A stretch of 64,000 nt of DNA from Flavobacterium gyeonganense (GCF_029625295.1 NZ_CP121112.1:1178001-1242000); one strand, 5' to 3'. Positions 45,725 through 55,680 are shown, counted from the stretch's first letter. Notes: generated by a model from the sequence alone, not told the origin. Made by a program: numbers and translations.

Positions 45725-46339
45725 TTATTTATATTTTTTGAACATTACTAATCCGTACAAGATATGTAAAATACCAAAACCAAATATCCAAAAAAGCAAT
45801 CCGTAACCTATATAAAAAAGAGAAATGCATCCCAAAATCAGTTCTGAAAAACCTAAATATTTTACATCTGAAAAAGTATATTTTTCGGCATTTATAACTG
45901 CAAGTCCGTAAAAAATTAAAGTTGAGGGCGCCACAAGACCAAAATATCCGTGGTATACTAAAGCCAGACAAAATATTCCACCGGCTAGAAGCGGAACCGA
46001 AAGATTAAACAGCATTTTTTTTGTCGCAGATGTCCAGATAGGTAAATTATATTTTCGGCTTTTTCTTATGGTAAAAAAAGTTCCGAATGTAAATGCGCAA
46101 ATTAAAATTATAATTGCTATCCAAAATAGTTCTGAAACAAGATTGGTCGAATATAACCTGTGATCGTCATTTAAATAATCCATCCCGTTGGATTTAAATA
46201 ACTCATACACGTACAATCCTCCTATCAAAGCTGATAAACCTGCAAAGACTCCTGAGAGTCCGCTTAGGGATATAAATCTTGAAGAACGTTCCATCATAGA
46301 ACGAATGTGTGCTAAATCTTCCTGGTGCTGCTGGTTCAT
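45725..46339 (-). CDS. uncharacterised membrane protein, partner of winged-helix regulator
   Basis: A 204-residue protein with an N-terminal polar helix (about 1-20, RSMMERSSRFISLSG) and five or six hydrophobic segments. GLSGVFAGLSALIGGLYVYELF and a C-terminal WIFGFGILHILYGLVMF stand out. In Bacteroidota such proteins precede short regulators of this kind. Function unknown; no family name recalled with confidence. Confidence 0.75.
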   Translation of the reverse strand: MNQQHQEDLAHIRSMMERSSRFISLSGLSGVFAGLSALIGGLYVYELFKSNGMDYLNDDHRLYSTNLVSELFWIAIIILICAFTFGTFFTIRKSRKYNLPIWTSATKKMLFNLSVPLLAGGIFCLALVYHGYFGLVAPSTLIFYGLAVINAEKYTFSDVKYLGFSELILGCISLFYIGYGLLFWIFGFGILHILYGLVMFKKYK

Positions 46340-46450
46340 AACTAAAGTACTTTGTGTTGCAAAGTTATTATTTATTTTGGATTGACAAACTAAAAATACT
46401 TTTTATTTTAATCTTTAAAACTATCTCTTTAAGAAATTAACGAGAATAAT

Positions 46451-46577
46451 GACCTTACGAGGTCGCGTGAGGGATAGAAATAAGCTACCGAAGTAGCATG
46501 GATAGCCCGACCGTATTTGTGAAAGGCGCACATAATCGGAATGTGACATAGCGCATTTTGCAAATACGGTCACGCCC
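46451..46577. repeat. structured intergenic element 2 (candidate RNA / dispersed repeat)
   Basis: Stems: GACC/GGTC at 46451-46464; GCGTG (46465-46469) with CACGC (46571-46575); GCTAC (46484-46488) with GTAGC (46493-46497) on a CGAA tetraloop; ACCGTATTTG (46510-46519) with CAAATACGGT (46561-46570); and CACAT/ATGTG at 46529-46545 inside the last. GGG at 46471-46473 can pair with CCC at 46506-46508, at the place where element 1 has CCTG:CAGG. Blocks ATAGAA and GGATAG match ACAGAA and GGATGG of element 1. Transcribed strand not established. Confidence 0.6.
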
Positions 46578-46588
46578 AATATATAAAC

Positions 46589-46620
46589 AAAAAAGGCCTG
46601 TTCAGACAAACAGACCTTTA
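46589..46620 (-). terminator. terminator of the CorA gene
   Basis: AAAGG(C/T)CTGTT arms with a short loop and a T-run on the minus strand, just downstream of the CorA gene. Confidence 0.75.
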
Positions 46621-46640
46621 AACTTTAATTATTTATTGAT

Positions 46641-47567
46641 TTAAAACCATCTTCTTCTTTTAAACAAGAAGACTCCAAATGTTGATAACAATATTGAAAC
46701 AAAAAGCAGAATCCAGATTCCGTATTTACTTTCTTCCAGGCCGTTTGGCACATTCATTCCGTATAAACTGGCAATCAGCGTGGGAATCATAAGAATGATT
46801 GAAATTGAAGTCATCTGCTTCATGATGTTGTTCATATTATTGGAGATTACGGAGGCATAGGCATCCATCATTCCGGTGAGAATATTGCTGTAAATATTGG
46901 CTGTATCCAGCGCCTGACTCAATTCGATTTCTACATCTTCCAGTAACTCTAAATCATAATTTAATTTATGTGCTTTTAGATTTTTAATACGCTGAAATAA
47001 GACGTCGTTGGCTTTTAGTGATGTTATAAAGAACACCAAACACTTTTCAATCTGAAGCAAAGCCTGCAGCTCTTCATTTTTGATTGATTTTTCTAAATTA
47101 TCTTCTGCCAATTTTATTTTCTGGTTGACTTGTTTCAAATATTTCAGATACCATACGCTTGATGAAAGCAGCAGTCTCAAAACCAAATCTGGATTGTCTT
47201 TTATTAGTATATTTTTACGCTGTGAGTACAATACAAAATCAGCTATAATTTCTGTTTTATAAAAGGTAATCGTTACGCAAATTTCATCTTTGAAAATAAC
47301 CCCAAGCGGAATGGTTTGAAAAGGTAGTTTAATATCACCACTTTTTACAGGAACACGCATAATAATAAGCGTCCAGCCATCTTCGATTTCTATACGGGGT
47401 CTTTCGTCGATATCTTCAATATCGTTGTAAAAGGCTTCAGGAATCTGAAGTTCTTTCAGCAAATATTTTTTTTCCGCTTCGGTTGGGGATTCAACATTTA
47501 TCCAGCAGTTTGGAGTCCATTTGGAGATTTCTACAACTCCGTTGTTGTTTGTGTAAAAGGCTTTCAT
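46641..47567 (-). CDS. corA: CorA family magnesium/divalent cation transporter
   Basis: A 308-residue transporter. The long N-terminal cytoplasmic domain (1-240) is followed by two C-terminal helices: the first ends in the selectivity motif YGMN (SLYGMNVPNG), the second spans about 283-300. The final RRRWF is basic. It imports Mg2+ (or Co2+) through a pentamer. Bounded by a terminator; no Mg-sensing leader was recognised upstream. Confidence 0.93.
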   Translation of the reverse strand: MKAFYTNNNGVVEISKWTPNCWINVESPTEAEKKYLLKELQIPEAFYNDIEDIDERPRIEIEDGWTLIIMRVPVKSGDIKLPFQTIPLGVIFKDEICVTITFYKTEIIADFVLYSQRKNILIKDNPDLVLRLLLSSSVWYLKYLKQVNQKIKLAEDNLEKSIKNEELQALLQIEKCLVFFITSLKANDVLFQRIKNLKAHKLNYDLELLEDVEIELSQALDTANIYSNILTGMMDAYASVISNNMNNIMKQMTSISIILMIPTLIASLYGMNVPNGLEESKYGIWILLFVSILLSTFGVFLFKRRRWF

Positions 47568-47736
47568 TTCAAAATACAGGTTTTAACGCAGCATTTTGAA
47601 ATTTTCAAAAGCTACTTTAATTTAATACTAACGAATAATAATCGTCCATTTGGAGAAGTGTTTTTTAAGTGGTGCAAAAGTATCTTTTATTTTTTATACC
47701 GAAAACTTTAAACTATTAATTAAATATTAAAACAAC

Positions 47737-47762
47737 AAAACCCACTCGTTTGAGTGGGTTTT
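47737..47762 (-). terminator. terminator of folD
   Basis: AAAACCCACTC, 4-nt loop, GAGTGGGTTTT; 25 nt beyond the folD stop, T-run on the minus strand. Confidence 0.88.
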
Positions 47763-47786
47763 AGTTATTGATACAGTATGAAATTA

Positions 47787-48668
47787 TTATTTTCTACTTC
47801 TAATTTTTCTGGCCAAAAGTGTATTTTGAAGTAACATTGCAATAGTCATTGGTCCTACTCCACCAGGAACCGGAGTAATAAATGATGCTTTTTTACTTAC
47901 TTCATCAAAATCAACATCTCCTTTAATCACATACCCTTTTGAATTTGAAGGATCGTCAACTCTGGTAATTCCAACGTCAATAATTACGACGCCATCTTTT
48001 ACCATGTCTCCTTTTAAAAATTCAGGAACTCCTAAAGCCGTGATGATGATATCTGCATTTTTAGTGAACTCAGCTAAGTTTTTGGTACGGCTGTGCGTTA
48101 AAGTTACTGTTGAATCCCCAGGATTTCCTTTGCGGCTCATCAAGATGCTCATTGGACGGCCTACGATGTGGCTTCTTCCAATAACAACAGTATGTTTTCC
48201 AGCAGTTTCAACTTTATAACGCTCTAATAACTGCATAATTCCGAAAGGAGTAGCGGGAATAAAGGTTTCCATTTCTAAAGCCATTCTTCCAAAGTTTGTC
48301 GGATGAAAACCATCAACATCTTTATCCGGATCGATTGCTAAAAGAATCTTTTCCTCATCAATATGCTTTGGCAAAGGCAACTGAACAATATAGCCGTCCA
48401 GGTTTTCATCTTCATTTAATTCTTTAATTTTGGCTAATAAATCTGCTTCGGTAATATCTTCCGGCAAAGCAACTAAAGTAGAATCAAAACCAATTTGCTG
48501 GCAGGATTTTACTTTACTCCCTACATAAGTCAAACTTGCTCCGTTATTTCCAACTAATACTGCTGCTAAATGAGGTACTTTTCCTCCTGCGGCTTTTATG
48601 GATTGAACTTCGGCTGCAATTTCGTTTTTAATGTCTTCAGATGTTTTTTTACCGTCTAGTATTTGCAT
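47787..48668 (-). CDS. folD: bifunctional methylenetetrahydrofolate dehydrogenase/cyclohydrolase
   Basis: The start at 48668 ([17 protein letters not shown]) gives 293 residues; the longer ORF to 48704 reads through a repeat and is rejected. [15 protein letters not shown] carries the catalytic Tyr and Lys, [13 protein letters not shown] binds NADP and [18 protein letters not shown] is the C-terminal signature. It interconverts 5,10-methylene-, methenyl- and 10-formyl-THF. The start lies within the repeat-bearing region (48676-48785), so its promoter may overlap it. Confidence 0.97.
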   Translation of the reverse strand: MQILDGKKTSEDIKNEIAAEVQSIKAAGGKVPHLAAVLVGNNGASLTYVGSKVKSCQQIGFDSTLVALPEDITEADLLAKIKELNEDENLDGYIVQLPLPKHIDEEKILLAIDPDKDVDGFHPTNFGRMALEMETFIPATPFGIMQLLERYKVETAGKHTVVIGRSHIVGRPMSILMSRKGNPGDSTVTLTHSRTKNLAEFTKNADIIITALGVPEFLKGDMVKDGVVIIDVGITRVDDPSNSKGYVIKGDVDFDEVSKKASFITPVPGGVGPMTIAMLLQNTLLARKIRSRK

Positions 48669-48675
48669 TTTCTTT

Positions 48676-48785
48676 AGTTTCAGGTTTAAAGTTTCAGGTT
48701 TCACATCAAAGCAAAATCCTATTTATTTTTATAAAAAAAGTTTCAAATTCCAGTCTCAACAACTTGAAACCTGAAACTTGAAACT
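48676..48785. repeat. GTTTCAG/GTTTCAA inverted repeat, copy 2
   Basis: Left arm 48676-48703 (AGTTTCAGGTTTAAAGTTTCAGGTTTCA) and right arm about 48760-48785 (AACTTGAAACCTGAAACTTGAAAC) are made of the same 7-nt units as at 14914-14970, separated by about 55 nt of AT-rich sequence. Lies between ffh and folD. Confidence 0.75.
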
Positions 48786-48795
48786 TTTAATTTTA

Positions 48796-50148
48796 TTATC
48801 TCGGCATTCCACCTGGCATACCTTTCATGCCACCCATCATTTTCATCAGGTTTTTTCCGCCTGGTCCCTGCATCATTTTCATCATCTTGCTCATTTGGTC
48901 AAACTGCTTCATTAGCTGATTCACCTGCTCAACTTTAGTTCCGGAACCTTTAGCGATTCTGGCTTTTCTTTTTACATCGATGATAGCCGGTTTACTTCTT
49001 TCACCCGGAGTCATTGAATAAATAATCGCTTCGATGTGTTTGAAAGCATCGTCTTCAATTTCTACATCCTTCATGGCTTTTGAAGCACCTGGTATCATTC
49101 CGACCAAGTCTTTCATATTACCCATCTTCTTAACCTGTTGTATCTGAGTCAGGAAGTCATCAAAACCGAATTCGTTTTTGGCGATTTTCTTTTGAAGTTT
49201 TCTGGCTTCCTCTTCATCAAATTGTTCCTGAGCTCTTTCAACAAGAGACACAACGTCTCCCATTCCTAAGATACGCTCAGCCATACGATCCGGGTAGAAA
49301 ATGTCAATTGCTTCCATTTTCTCTCCTGTCCCGACAAATTTGATTGGTTTGTTTACAACCGATTTAATCGAAAGAGCAGCTCCACCACGGGTGTCACCAT
49401 CTAATTTTGTCAAAATAACTCCATCAAAATTTAAGATGTCGTTGAACGCTTTTGCTGTATTTACTGCATCTTGTCCTGTCATAGAATCGACAACGAACAA
49501 GGTTTCCTGAGGCTGAATTGCTTTGTGGACACGTGCAATTTCGTCCATCATTTCCTGATCGACTGCCAAACGACCTGCTGTATCGACGATAACAACATTG
49601 AATCCGTTTGCTTTTGCGTGTTTAATTGCATTTTGGGCAATTTCTACAGGATTTTTATTTTCAGGCTCTGAGTAAACCTCAACGCCTATCTGATCCCCCA
49701 CAACATGAAGCTGATTAATCGCCGCTGGACGGTAGATATCACACGCTACTAAAAGTGGTTTCTTGTTTTTCTTTGTTTTTAAGAAATTAGCTAATTTCCC
49801 TGAAAAAGTGGTCTTACCTGAACCCTGCAAACCAGACATCAGGATCACTGTTGGATTTCCGGAAAGATTTACACCTGCAACATCACCTCCCATTAATTCG
49901 GTAAGTTCGTCTTTTACTAACTTAACCAACAATTGTCCTGGCTGTAATGTAGTCAATACATCCTGGCCAATTGCTTTTTCTTTTACCCTTGCAGTAAAAT
50001 CTTTGGCAATTTTAAAGTTAACATCGGCATCAAGCAATGCACGACGAACTTCTTTTAAAGTATCGGCAACGTTTACTTCTGTAATTTTACCGTGTCCTTT
50101 TAGTATATGAAACGCTTTATCTAATTTATCGCTTAAATTATCAAACAT
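48796..50148 (-). CDS. ffh: signal recognition particle protein Ffh
   Basis: A 450-residue SRP GTPase. N and G domains: GLQGSGKTTFSGKLA (P-loop), DTAGRLAVD, TKLDGDTRGGAALS. The Met-rich M domain at the C-terminus (QFDQMSKMMKMMQG) binds 4.5S RNA and signal peptides. It targets inner-membrane proteins to the translocon with FtsY. Same strand as folD. Confidence 0.98.
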   Translation of the reverse strand: MFDNLSDKLDKAFHILKGHGKITEVNVADTLKEVRRALLDADVNFKIAKDFTARVKEKAIGQDVLTTLQPGQLLVKLVKDELTELMGGDVAGVNLSGNPTVILMSGLQGSGKTTFSGKLANFLKTKKNKKPLLVACDIYRPAAINQLHVVGDQIGVEVYSEPENKNPVEIAQNAIKHAKANGFNVVIVDTAGRLAVDQEMMDEIARVHKAIQPQETLFVVDSMTGQDAVNTAKAFNDILNFDGVILTKLDGDTRGGAALSIKSVVNKPIKFVGTGEKMEAIDIFYPDRMAERILGMGDVVSLVERAQEQFDEEEARKLQKKIAKNEFGFDDFLTQIQQVKKMGNMKDLVGMIPGASKAMKDVEIEDDAFKHIEAIIYSMTPGERSKPAIIDVKRKARIAKGSGTKVEQVNQLMKQFDQMSKMMKMMQGPGGKNLMKMMGGMKGMPGGMPR

Positions 50149-50235
50149 AATTTTGTTTTCTTTTATTGAAGTGCAAATATAAACTAAAGTTGCAAAGTCA
50201 CAAAGATACCAACTTGTAAAATTTAGAGAATATCA

Positions 50236-50267
50236 ATAAAAAAACCAGCTTAACTTACTGGTTTTTT
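50236..50267 (-). terminator. terminator of the lipoprotein gene
   Basis: AAAAACCAG and CTGGTTTTT arms with a 9-nt loop; 45 nt beyond the lipoprotein stop on the minus strand. Confidence 0.75.
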
Positions 50268-50311
50268 GCTATACTCTATAATTCTGACGCTAATAATGTT
50301 CTCTTATGAAT

Positions 50312-51330
50312 TTAATTTTTTTCAAAATAAAGATAGTTACTGTTAGTTATGTCTCGAAAGCGTATTACAGAATTATTAAATTCAAATAATACCCAGCTAT
50401 AATCCAATTTATGAAGCAGTAAGGAACTGTAACTAAAGTAAATTTTGAACTCTTTAGCACCGTTTACTATATTATAATCCCATTGTCCTGTAGTAGAAAT
50501 CCCATCTTTTGTAGCGACCACAGTTTTGTCGTTTTTAAAAGCAAATTTATATCCACTATAGGAAGTAGTTTTATCTGAATCCTTGAAAAAATAAGCAATC
50601 TTCCAGGAGCCATTAGTTATTGTTTGTGCAAAATCAAGCGATACAATGTTATTTTCTGAGCAATTGTCAATTGCATATTTAATGGCATTTTCAAATTCCA
50701 AATTATTTGTAATCGATTTTGTCTGATTATTATAATCTTTTATCGAAACAGGATAACGTAATGAAATATACTGACTGGCGTTCAAATTCTTTATAAAATC
50801 AAAAAAACCTGATCGCTGGTAATCGTAACAGAACTGGCTTGCTGGTTGTAACTGTTATAAATATTAATAGATATTGGATATTGAATATTTAGTCCATTTA
50901 TTTTAGACAAAAGATCAGGATAAAGATTCCAATAATCAATTAAGGTATCAAAATCGGATTGATTTGGAATTAGTTTTTCGATATAATTATAGTATACCAT
51001 AGTTACCGGAAAACTGATTCTCACAATATCATCATCAGTATTATATGCGTTGATATTATCTATTACTTTTTGATAATCAGCCGTTGTATTTATGGCAATA
51101 GTCTCATTATTAACTGTAACAGTATAGGGTAGTTTTATAGTACAATAACTTGAACCGTCGATTATATTATCCTGAACTGTTTTTACCATTGCTACCCTTT
51201 GCAGATAAGATGTAAGCGGAGAAGCGTTAGTAACAGTCTGGTCGTTATGATTTTGTTCGTCTATTTCATTTTGACAAGAGAAAAAGAATAAACAGGCAAC
51301 TACTAATAAATATTTATGAAAGCGTAACAT
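50312..51330 (-). pseudogene. uncharacterised lipoprotein, split by a -1 frameshift
   Basis: The first part is 179 aa (51330-50791) with a lipobox (FFFSC, Cys19). The frame ends TTA TAA after SDQVFLIL, but one extra T in the T7 run (A7 at 50801-50807 on the plus strand) joins it to the second part as SDQVFFDFIKNLNASQYISLRYP. This gives about 339 residues ending FRDITNSNYLYFEKN. Beta-strand-rich repeated pattern (YPISINIYNSYNQQASSVTI and YPVSIKDYNNQTKSIT) suggests two similar domains. No family is recognised. Located upstream of the ECF sigma gene on the other strand. Confidence 0.7.
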
Positions 51331-51607
51331 ATTAACATTTTTACAAAGGTAATAATTTAAGAATCTGTTTTCTCTAAATCGCCTTTCAGCTATGCGTAAT
51401 TGAGCTTATTTACCGCATAAGTAATCCTTTTTTTACAAGGAAAGTACACACCTGAAATTAAAACCTGAAGAGACTAAAAATAGTTTTTAGAAGAATGTAT
51501 AATTCACTCTGTCTATACCTGAATAAAAACAATTTACTTTGCTTTTACCCTACTTGAATTAAAAAGAAATACTTTTGCAAATTCCCAATTGAAAGATTTT
51601 ACTACTA

Positions 51608-52123
51608 ATGTTAAAATTAAACCAGTCAAATACTTGTGACGAAATAATATTTTCGTCTTTTTTTAAGAGCCATATTAAAGCACTTCGGAATTTTCTTTTT
51701 TACAAATATGGTAATAAAGACCAGGCTGAAGATGTGGCTCAGGAAGCGTTTTTGAAACTTTGGCAAAATTGTGCTGCTGTACCAATTGAAAAGGCAAAAT
51801 CGTATATTTATACAATTGCAAATAACAGCACTTTAAATGAAATTGCACATCAAAAAGTCGTCCTGAAATACGAAAAAAACTTCAACGGTTTAGACAGCAC
51901 TAATGAAAGCCCGGAATTTCTTTTGGAAGAAAAACAATTTCAGGCAAAACTTTTAAAAGCTATTGAAAATTTAAATGAAAAACAGCGCGTGGCTTTTTTG
52001 ATGCATCGAATAGATAAAAAAAAGTATAGTGAAATTGCCGAAGTTTTAGAAATAAGTGTAAAAGCAGTAGAAAAGCGCATCCACCTGGCTTTGTTAAACT
52101 TGCGCAAAGAAATTGATATATAA
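51608..52123 (+). CDS. ECF sigma factor (FecI type) of the envelope cluster
   Basis: A 171-residue protein with sigma2 (FFKSHIKALRNFLFYKYGNKDQAEDVAQEAFLKLWQN) and sigma4 (ENLNEKQRVAFLMHRIDKKKYSEIAEVLEISVKAVEKRIHLALLNLRKE). It belongs to the Bacteroidota ECF group paired with FecR anti-sigma factors, and the FecR gene follows after 49 nt. It is predicted to direct transcription of fecR and the downstream cluster; a shared candidate promoter supports this. TACTTTTG at 51570-51577 is its own possible -7 box. Confidence 0.93.
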   Translation: MLKLNQSNTCDEIIFSSFFKSHIKALRNFLFYKYGNKDQAEDVAQEAFLKLWQNCAAVPIEKAKSYIYTIANNSTLNEIAHQKVVLKYEKNFNGLDSTNESPEFLLEEKQFQAKLLKAIENLNEKQRVAFLMHRIDKKKYSEIAEVLEISVKAVEKRIHLALLNLRKEIDI

Positions 52124-52124
52124 A

Positions 52125-52153
52125 GTAGGGCAAAAACAGTTCTAATTGTTTTA
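52125..52153 (+). promoter_or_regulatory. candidate ECF-dependent promoter of fecR
   Basis: GTAGGG (52125-52130), 16 nt, TGTTTTA (52147-52153). The same two blocks at exactly the same spacing recur at 55681-55709. The second block is 19 nt before the fecR ATG. Confidence 0.55.
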
Positions 52154-52172
52154 ATGATATAATTTCCAAATA

Positions 52173-53072
52173 ATGAAAACAAATCGCTTATTGGCCAAAT
52201 GGCTCAACGATGATTTAACAGAAGATGAATTAGCTGAATTTCAAGCGAGTCCGGATTTCAAAAAATACCAAAAAATTAAAAACTACACCCAGTATCTGGA
52301 AGTTGGCGATTTGGATGAAGATCCAATGCTGTCAAATATTCTTCAGCAGGAAAAAACAACTCTAAAAGTGATTCCAATATATAAATCCTGGATGTTCCGT
52401 GCTGCAGCTATTTTTGTTCTGGCTCTTGGAGTTGCCTTTTCGGTAAAGAATTTTGTCCCGGAGACTAAAACTGCCAGTTTTGGAGAGACAAACACATTTT
52501 TGTTACCCGATAACTCTGAAGTAGTACTGAATTCTGGTTCTGAAATAAACTATAAAAAATGGAACTGGGACAATAAACGACGACTTGAACTAAAAGGAGA
52601 AGCTTATTTCAAAGTATCCAAAGGCAGGCGTTTTGAGGTTCAGACCAATCTGGGAAAAGTAGCTGTTTTAGGGACTCAATTTAATGTAAAAGCCAGAAAA
52701 AACAGATTTGATGTAACGTGTTACGAAGGTCGTATAAAAGTAAATTATGCTAATACCCAACTCATTTTAATTCATGGACAAAGTGTAACTTTTGAAAATG
52801 GAAAACAATACAAAACCTCCATCAATTCCTCTAAACCTGAATGGATGAATAATCAAATTTTATTTAATAAAGAGAATATCAAAACTTTACTGGACGAAGT
52901 TCAAAGGCAATACAATATCACAATCATATTAAATACAAAAGATACAACCTCCCTGTTTACCGGAAAATTGCCAGATAACGATCTTGATACGGCAATACAA
53001 ATCATAAGTACAACCTACCATTTGCAGGCTAGAAAAGTATCTGAAAACAAAATAATTTTTGACGAAAAATAG
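52173..53072 (+). CDS. FecR family anti-sigma factor
   Basis: A 299-residue protein. The N-terminal cytoplasmic part binds the sigma factor (LLAKWLNDDLTEDELAEF), one helix lies at about 70-90 (SWMFRAAAIFVLALGVAF), and the periplasmic FecR domain has ETNTFLLPDNSEVVLNSGSEINY and the second conserved GEAYFKVSKGRRFEVQTNLGKVAVLGTQFNV. The C-terminal DUF4974 region (LLDEVQRQYNITIIL) is present. It transmits the TonB-receptor signal to the sigma factor. The TonB-dependent receptor gene starts at the next base after its stop. Confidence 0.94.
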   Translation: MKTNRLLAKWLNDDLTEDELAEFQASPDFKKYQKIKNYTQYLEVGDLDEDPMLSNILQQEKTTLKVIPIYKSWMFRAAAIFVLALGVAFSVKNFVPETKTASFGETNTFLLPDNSEVVLNSGSEINYKKWNWDNKRRLELKGEAYFKVSKGRRFEVQTNLGKVAVLGTQFNVKARKNRFDVTCYEGRIKVNYANTQLILIHGQSVTFENGKQYKTSINSSKPEWMNNQILFNKENIKTLLDEVQRQYNITIILNTKDTTSLFTGKLPDNDLDTAIQIISTTYHLQARKVSENKIIFDEK

Positions 53073-55607
53073 ATGTTGGGCCCCAAACGATTTTATTTTT
53101 CGTTTTTATTATTTTTTCTTGTCCTGAACCTTTTCGCTCAGGGCAAAGGGAAAACTACATCTTTAAAAAAAATAATAATTGATATTGAAAACCAGCATCA
53201 GGTAAACTTTAATTATACTGAGGATAATGTCTTTGGTTTACAATTAACACCTCCTAAAAAGTCCCTTTCATTAGAACAAAAACTGCAATATCTCACACAA
53301 AGAACGAGCTTATCTTTTGAAAATTTAGACAATAAGTATATTAACGTTTATAGAAATCATAATAAAACTGAGATAATTTGCGGGTATGTTTTTTCCAATA
53401 TTGATAAAAACCCCATTGAAGGTGCTAATATTCATTTTAATACTAATACACACACCGCAACGGCTTCAAATGGATATTTTGAATTTGAGAAAGGATCTAA
53501 GAATGTTTTTTCTATTAGTCACGTTGGATTTACACCCAAAAAGATTTCAATAGCAAATATCAATTCTAAAGAATGCCTCAACATCATTTTAGAATCAGAA
53601 GTCACAGAACTCGAAGAAATTAAGGCCAATCCTATTCTTGCCTCTGGAATTTCTAAAAATAGTAATGGTTCTTTTGAAATTAAACCTAAAAAGTTTGGTA
53701 TCCTGCCTGGACTTATCGAACCTGATGCCCTGCAGACCATGCAGCAAATTCCTGGTGTAAACAGTCTGGACGAAAGCGTTTCAAGTATTAATGTTCGGGG
53801 AGGAACACATGATCAGAATTTATTTTTATGGAACGGAATACGAATGTTTCAAACGGGACATTTTTTTGGTTTAATATCAGTCTTTAATCCCAATCTGGCA
53901 CATACTATTTCTATACACAAAAACGGAAGTTCTCCTTTCTATGGCGAAAGTGTTTCTAGTGTCGTGGCTATTTCTTCTACACCTGAGACAGCAGAAAAAA
54001 ACTCTTTTAGCGCAGGAATCAACATGATTAATGCTGATATTTATGCAAAATATAACCTTTCGAAAAAAAGTTATGTAGAAATTTCAGGACGAAAATCGAT
54101 TACTGACTTTGTAGAAACCCCAACTTATAAAGAATATTTTAATAAAGTATTCCAAAACACTACTATTACTGATTTTGCCCGAAATCAAAACATCAATTAT
54201 AAAAGTGATAAAGAATTCGATTTCTACGATGCTACTCTCAAATACCTTCAAAAAATAGGATTAAAAGATGAAATACTATTAGATCTGATTACCATACAAG
54301 ATAACTTAAAGGTGTTTCAGAGTGCTGCTTCTTACAATGTAGTTAAATCTGAAAATAATATTTTACGCCAGCAAAATTTTGGCGGAAACCTATCCTGGAA
54401 AAGAAACTGGAATAACTTTAATACGACTAAAATTAATATTTACAACTCTTCGTATGAGCTTCTTGCTAATCAAAAAACGACTAATGGAGACCAAATCGTA
54501 ATTCAGGAAAATACTGTTGCAAATAATGGAATCAATTTAGAAAATAACCATACCATAAGTTCAAAATTCAATTTTAATAATGGATACCAGTTTAATGAAA
54601 TTGGTGTTATTAATTTAGAGCATGTAAGCAATCCGGATTTTTACCGTAAAACTAAAGAAGTTTTAAGAACTCATGCGCTAATTTTGGAAGGAAAATATAA
54701 CGACACCATTTCCAGAATAATTCTTAATACCGGACTAAGACTAAATTATATTGAAAAATTCAAAAAATACATTCCAGAGCCCCGAATTCAATTTAATTAT
54801 GGCTTCAACAAAAATTTAAATATTGAATTACTAGGCGAAATTAAAAGTCAAAACTCTCAGCAAATTATTGATTTGCAAAAAGATTATTTTGGTATCGAAA
54901 AAAGACGATGGATTATTTCAAACAATTCGTCAATTCCAATTCAGAAAAGCAAACAGCTATCGTTAAGTTTATTTTATAAAAAAAATGACTGGCTGCTGGA
55001 TATTGAAAATTTTTATAAAAAAGTAAGCGGAATTACAAGTGCAAGCCAGGGTTTTCAGAATCAGCTTGAATTTGTACGTATAACGGGCAATTATGAAATC
55101 ATGGGAACAGAAATTCTGATTCAGAAAAAGATGAATCATTTTCTAACCTGGCTTAGTTATACGTACAACAATAATAATTATCATTTTGAGAATTATGAAT
55201 ATCAAAGTTTTCCTAACAACTTCGAATTAACCCATACTGTATCATGGGCCGGAATTTATGAAAGAAACAATTTCAAAATTGCTTTGGGAACAAAATGGTC
55301 TTCCGGCAGGCCTAAAACGTCTCCGGACCTTAGTAAAATTGACCTTTCAAATCCTGTTTTAGTTTACAATAAACCCAACAATACAAATTTGAGGATTTTT
55401 TCACAAGTCAACCTTTCCTCCACTTATAAGTGGGAAACAACTAGCGGTGTTCTTTACAAATTAGGAATATCAATCTTAAATATTCTAAACAGGAAAAATG
55501 AAATTAGTGAATATTACAGAATGAGTCCGCTCTCAAATTCTATTGAAGAAGTTGAAACATTCTCTCTTCAAAGAACTCCAAATCTGAGCTTTAGGGTTTC
55601 TTTTTAA
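53073..55607 (+). CDS. TonB-dependent receptor with STN signalling domain
   Basis: An 844-residue outer-membrane receptor. Order: signal peptide (1-23), STN-type secretin/TonB short N-terminal domain (about 30-100: NFNYTEDNVFGLQLTPPKKS), CarboxypepD_reg-like domain (about 105-180: IICGYVFSNIDKNPIEGANI), plug (about 195-290: LQTMQQIPGVNSLDESVSSINVRGG) and a 22-strand barrel ending LSFRVSF. The STN domain is what signals to FecR proteins, matching the operon. It has no SusD-like partner, so the substrate is more likely small or heme-like than a glycan; this is inference. Confidence 0.93.
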   Translation: MLGPKRFYFSFLLFFLVLNLFAQGKGKTTSLKKIIIDIENQHQVNFNYTEDNVFGLQLTPPKKSLSLEQKLQYLTQRTSLSFENLDNKYINVYRNHNKTEIICGYVFSNIDKNPIEGANIHFNTNTHTATASNGYFEFEKGSKNVFSISHVGFTPKKISIANINSKECLNIILESEVTELEEIKANPILASGISKNSNGSFEIKPKKFGILPGLIEPDALQTMQQIPGVNSLDESVSSINVRGGTHDQNLFLWNGIRMFQTGHFFGLISVFNPNLAHTISIHKNGSSPFYGESVSSVVAISSTPETAEKNSFSAGINMINADIYAKYNLSKKSYVEISGRKSITDFVETPTYKEYFNKVFQNTTITDFARNQNINYKSDKEFDFYDATLKYLQKIGLKDEILLDLITIQDNLKVFQSAASYNVVKSENNILRQQNFGGNLSWKRNWNNFNTTKINIYNSSYELLANQKTTNGDQIVIQENTVANNGINLENNHTISSKFNFNNGYQFNEIGVINLEHVSNPDFYRKTKEVLRTHALILEGKYNDTISRIILNTGLRLNYIEKFKKYIPEPRIQFNYGFNKNLNIELLGEIKSQNSQQIIDLQKDYFGIEKRRWIISNNSSIPIQKSKQLSLSLFYKKNDWLLDIENFYKKVSGITSASQGFQNQLEFVRITGNYEIMGTEILIQKKMNHFLTWLSYTYNNNNYHFENYEYQSFPNNFELTHTVSWAGIYERNNFKIALGTKWSSGRPKTSPDLSKIDLSNPVLVYNKPNNTNLRIFSQVNLSSTYKWETTSGVLYKLGISILNILNRKNEISEYYRMSPLSNSIEEVETFSLQRTPNLSFRVSF

Positions 55608-55680
55608 TTCAGACTATCCCTAATAATAAAACATTTCAATTTTTTTTCATCTTTTTTTTACAAAAAACAACTATTCTTTG

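Noticed and set aside
48669..48704. Upstream extension of folD (12 more codons)
   Set aside because: The extension is encoded by the GTTTCAG repeat and is not part of the family; the ATG at 48668 gives the normal N-terminus.
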